NCBI GenBank assembly: GCA_041580235.1
Contig: JBFGEG010000028.1
Span: 1-37,710 of the forward strand
Direction: 5' to 3'
Source: JADFOJ01 sp041580235
GTDB taxonomy: Bacteria > Planctomycetota > Phycisphaerae > Phycisphaerales > SM1A02
Length of the DNA stretch: 37,710 bases
Below are positions 35,765 to 37,710 of the stretch, piece by piece; within the stretch, counting starts at the first letter, position 1; every line of letters begins with the position of its first letter. Both the position numbers and the translations under genes were made by a program. The notes below the pieces were generated by a model. The model was not told the DNA's origin. It made no database searches and saw only the letters and a list, made by a program, of their open reading frames with translations.

Positions 35765-35793
35765 TCGGCGTGTCGGGCGTGTGCCGGTCCGCG

Positions 35794-35833
35794 GCGGGCA
35801 TCCTGCCCGCCCAACCGCGGCATCTTCGCCGCG
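35794..35833. repeat. Tandem hairpins, likely dispersed repeat
   Basis: GCGGGCA (35794-35800) pairs with TGCCCGC (35804-35810), and CGCGGC (35816-35821) with GCCGCG (35828-35833). Both are perfect, directly after the MFS gene, with no T-run. The GCGGGCATCCTGCCCGC and CGGCATCTTCGCCG phrases look like REP-type dispersed intergenic repeats. That view is from memory of similar genomes; only one copy is in this window. Confidence 0.4.
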
Positions 35834-35875
35834 CAGCGGGCCGGTCCTCCCGGATGGCCAATGGCTCTCCTCGCT

Positions 35876-35903
35876 GAGCCCTCGCTTCGCTCGGAATGAC
35901 CGG
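35876..35903. repeat. Second dispersed-repeat-like phrase
   Basis: GAGCCCTCGCTTCGCTCGGAATGACC, on the other strand GGTCATTCCGAGCGAAGCGAGG, is a phrase widely met as a dispersed intergenic repeat in bacteria of several phyla. There is no gene around it. Downstream, GATCCCT is repeated at 35966 and 35973, just before the rpsA promoter. Confidence 0.4.
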
Positions 35904-35990
35904 CGTCTCTGGAACCGGGCTCTGCGCCGCGGCGTCTCTTCCCGAACCCCCGACCCCCCGCCCCTGATCCCTGATCCCTGGTGTTCTCCC

Positions 35991-35996
35991 TATACT
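35991..35996 (+). promoter_or_regulatory. Candidate -10 box TATACT of rpsA
   Basis: A consensus-like TATACT stands out in the gap, 125 bases before the rpsA start. The -35 region (about 35967-35974) is poor. A start near 36003 would give a leader of roughly 120 bases. Confidence 0.45.
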
Positions 35997-36121
35997 GTGC
36001 GGTTCGCCGCAGAGACGGCGGGTGGGTGCCGCGGCCCGGCGGCGCTTCACTCGACAACAGTATGAACCGGCCCCACCGGGCGGGGCCCCAGAGAAGCTCC
36101 ACCGGGAGCGTCTGAGCACGC

Positions 36122-37710
36122 ATGGTCAACTACAACCTCATCGCAGAGATCGGTATCAACGAGAACGAGGTGGACGATCTCGTCCGCCAGGCCCTGGGCG
36201 AACAGGTGGCCGAAGGCAACATGGACGGCCTGCTCCAGGAAGACATCGCCAACTTCCAGCGCGGCAACATCCTCAAGGGCAAGGTGGTCGGTAAGGCCGG
36301 AGATGACGTGGTCATCGACGTCGGCCTCAAGTCCGAGGGTCTCATCAACAAGGGTGAGTTCGACAACTACGACGCCCTCGAGATCGGGGACGTGCTCGAG
36401 GTCTATCTCGAGGAGCTGGAGGACGACACCGGTGCGGTCCGGCTCTCCAAGCGCAAAGCCGACCGCATTCGCGGTTGGGAGAAGATCCTGGAGACCAAGA
36501 AAGAGGACGACGTCGTCGAAGGCAAGTGCATGCGCAAGATCAAGGGCGGCCTGCTCGTGGACATCGGCGTGCCCGTCTTCCTTCCCGCCTCGCAGGTGGA
36601 TATCCGGCGGCCCAGCGATATCGGTGCCTACATCGGCAAGATGATCCGGGCGGTCATCTTGAAGGTCGACGAGGAGCGCCGCAACATCGTCATCAGCCGC
36701 CGCCGCCTCATCGAGAAGGAGCGTGAGCAGGCGAAGAAGCAGCTGCTGGCCAACGTCAAGGAGGCGGACGTCATCAAGGGCGTCGTGACCAACATCGCGG
36801 ACTTCGGAGCCTTTGTGGACCTCGGCGGTCTCGACGGCCTGCTGCACATCACCGACATGAGCTGGGGTCGGGTCAGTCACCCCAGCGAGCTGGTCAAGAT
36901 CGGTCAGGACATCGAGGTCAAGATCCTCTCGATCGATCGGGAGAAGGAGAAGATCGCGCTGGGCCTCAAGCAGATGGAGGCTTCTCCGTGGGAGACGATC
37001 GAGCAGAAGTACCCGATCAGCTCCCGCGTCAAGGGCCGGGTGGTTAACCTGGTCTCCTACGGCGCGTTCGTGCAGCTCGAGGAGGGCATCGAGGGCCTGG
37101 TCCACATCTCCGAGATGTCGTGGACCAAGCGGATCAACCATCCCAGCGAGCTCGTCAACGTCGACGACGAGGTCGACGTGGTCGTGCTCGACATCAACAA
37201 GGACAAGCACGAGATCTCGCTGGGCATCAAGCAGACCGAGGTCAACCCCTGGACCCAGGTGGCCCAGAAGTACCCGCCCAACACCCGCATCCAGGGCCGT
37301 GTCCGCAACCTCACCAATTATGGGGCCTTCGTGGAAATCGAGGAGGGCATCGACGGGATGATTCACGTCTCCGACATGTCCTGGACGCGAAAGGTCAATC
37401 ACCCCTCGGAGATGTTGAAGAAAGGCGATCCGGTGGAGTGCGTGGTGCTGGAAGTGGACGCCGCGCAACAGCGCATCAGCCTGGGTCTCAAGCAGGCGCA
37501 GGAGGATCCCTGGACGCAGATCACCAGCAAGTACCACGTGGGGCAACTGATCAACGGCAAAGTCAGCAAGCTGGCTTCCTTCGGCGCCTTCATCGAGTTG
37601 GAAGAGGGAATCGACGGCCTGGTGCACATCAGCCAGATCAGCGAAGAGCGCATTCAGAAGGTGCGTGACGTGCTGAAACCGGGCGACGATGTCGAGGCCC
37701 GTGTGATCAA
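36122..37710 (+). CDS. rpsA: 30S ribosomal protein S1, 3' end cut off
   Basis: The frame opens at ATG 36122 and runs 529 codons to the window edge with no stop. It contains six S1 (OB-fold) domains: domain 1 near residues 48-113 (ILKGKVVGKAGDDVVIDVGL), 2 near 131-198, 3 near 216-286 (IKGVVTNIADFGAFVDLGG), 4 near 301-371 (VKGRVVNLVSYGAFVQLEEG), 5 near 389-457, and 6 from about 474. The first two are the divergent ribosome-binding type, the rest the RNA-binding type, as in bacterial S1, which unfolds and delivers mRNA to the 30S subunit. The ribosome site is weak (GGGAGCG about 12 bases upstream), as is common for S1 genes. Confidence 0.95.
   Translation, partial: MVNYNLIAEIGINENEVDDLVRQALGEQVAEGNMDGLLQEDIANFQRGNILKGKVVGKAGDDVVIDVGLKSEGLINKGEFDNYDALEIGDVLEVYLEELEDDTGAVRLSKRKADRIRGWEKILETKKEDDVVEGKCMRKIKGGLLVDIGVPVFLPASQVDIRRPSDIGAYIGKMIRAVILKVDEERRNIVISRRRLIEKEREQAKKQLLANVKEADVIKGVVTNIADFGAFVDLGGLDGLLHITDMSWGRVSHPSELVKIGQDIEVKILSIDREKEKIALGLKQMEASPWETIEQKYPISSRVKGRVVNLVSYGAFVQLEEGIEGLVHISEMSWTKRINHPSELVNVDDEVDVVVLDINKDKHEISLGIKQTEVNPWTQVAQKYPPNTRIQGRVRNLTNYGAFVEIEEGIDGMIHVSDMSWTRKVNHPSEMLKKGDPVECVVLEVDAAQQRISLGLKQAQEDPWTQITSKYHVGQLINGKVSKLASFGAFIELEEGIDGLVHISQISEERIQKVRDVLKPGDDVEARVI

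Overview
The window is GC-rich chromosomal DNA packed with genes on both strands. It most resembles a planctomycete of the Phycisphaerae type. The clues are a secreted protein with the 'PTPGS' variant of a PEP-CTERM tail, a membrane protein opening with a CPRCWYDL zinc ribbon, a prepilin-like protein with the G-FSLLELI cleavage motif and a CSSNLRQ stretch, an ECF sigma/anti-sigma pair, and frequent GTG/TTG starts. The lineage is inferred from these family signatures, not from a phylogeny.

Layout. 1-820 (minus): nuoI followed by a small two-helix membrane protein cut by the window edge. 1022-6721 (plus): an ATP synthase operon, atpZ/I-like, subunit-I-like, atpB, atpE, atpF, atpH, then a SIMPL-domain gene, then atpA; no atpG, atpD or atpC follows. 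6915-9530: a lipoprotein, a convergent LpxL/HtrB-like acyltransferase, and a PEP-CTERM-type protein with a structured leader and a strong terminator. 9720-13631 (plus): a Hal2/CysQ-type phosphatase, an SLC13 permease with two RCK_C domains, and a degenerate endonuclease/exonuclease/phosphatase-fold membrane protein. 13586-15417 (minus): a UDP-glucuronate-epimerase-like enzyme and a prepilin-like protein. 15709-17160 (plus): ECF sigma and RskA-like anti-sigma. 17192-19117 (minus): ABC-F ATPase. 19231-22573 (plus): an SLC13/DASS carrier, a zinc-ribbon membrane protein and a VOC protein. 22598-25670 (minus): DUF885, DinB-like and SRAP proteins. 25772-28006 (plus): gnd and a repeat-rich membrane-anchored protein. 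28097-31978 (minus): a 1,293-residue secreted beta-helix protein built from a duplicated module with a nested domain insertion. 32338-35764 (plus): a membrane protein, a HIT protein, a possible structured RNA, a small lipoprotein and an MFS carrier. 36122 to the end: rpsA (ribosomal protein S1), cut by the window edge.

Functionally this is mostly housekeeping: respiration and ATP synthesis, the pentose phosphate pathway, translation, envelope lipid synthesis and anion transport. I see no phage, transposase, CRISPR array, toxin-antitoxin or defence island, and no tRNA or rRNA. The least explained parts are the intergenic structure at 33640-33809, the SIMPL gene inside a split F-ATPase operon, the nested duplication in the beta-helix protein, the two-hairpin leader of the PEP-CTERM gene, and a recurrent pattern of TANNNT boxes placed almost on start codons, which suggests leaderless transcripts.
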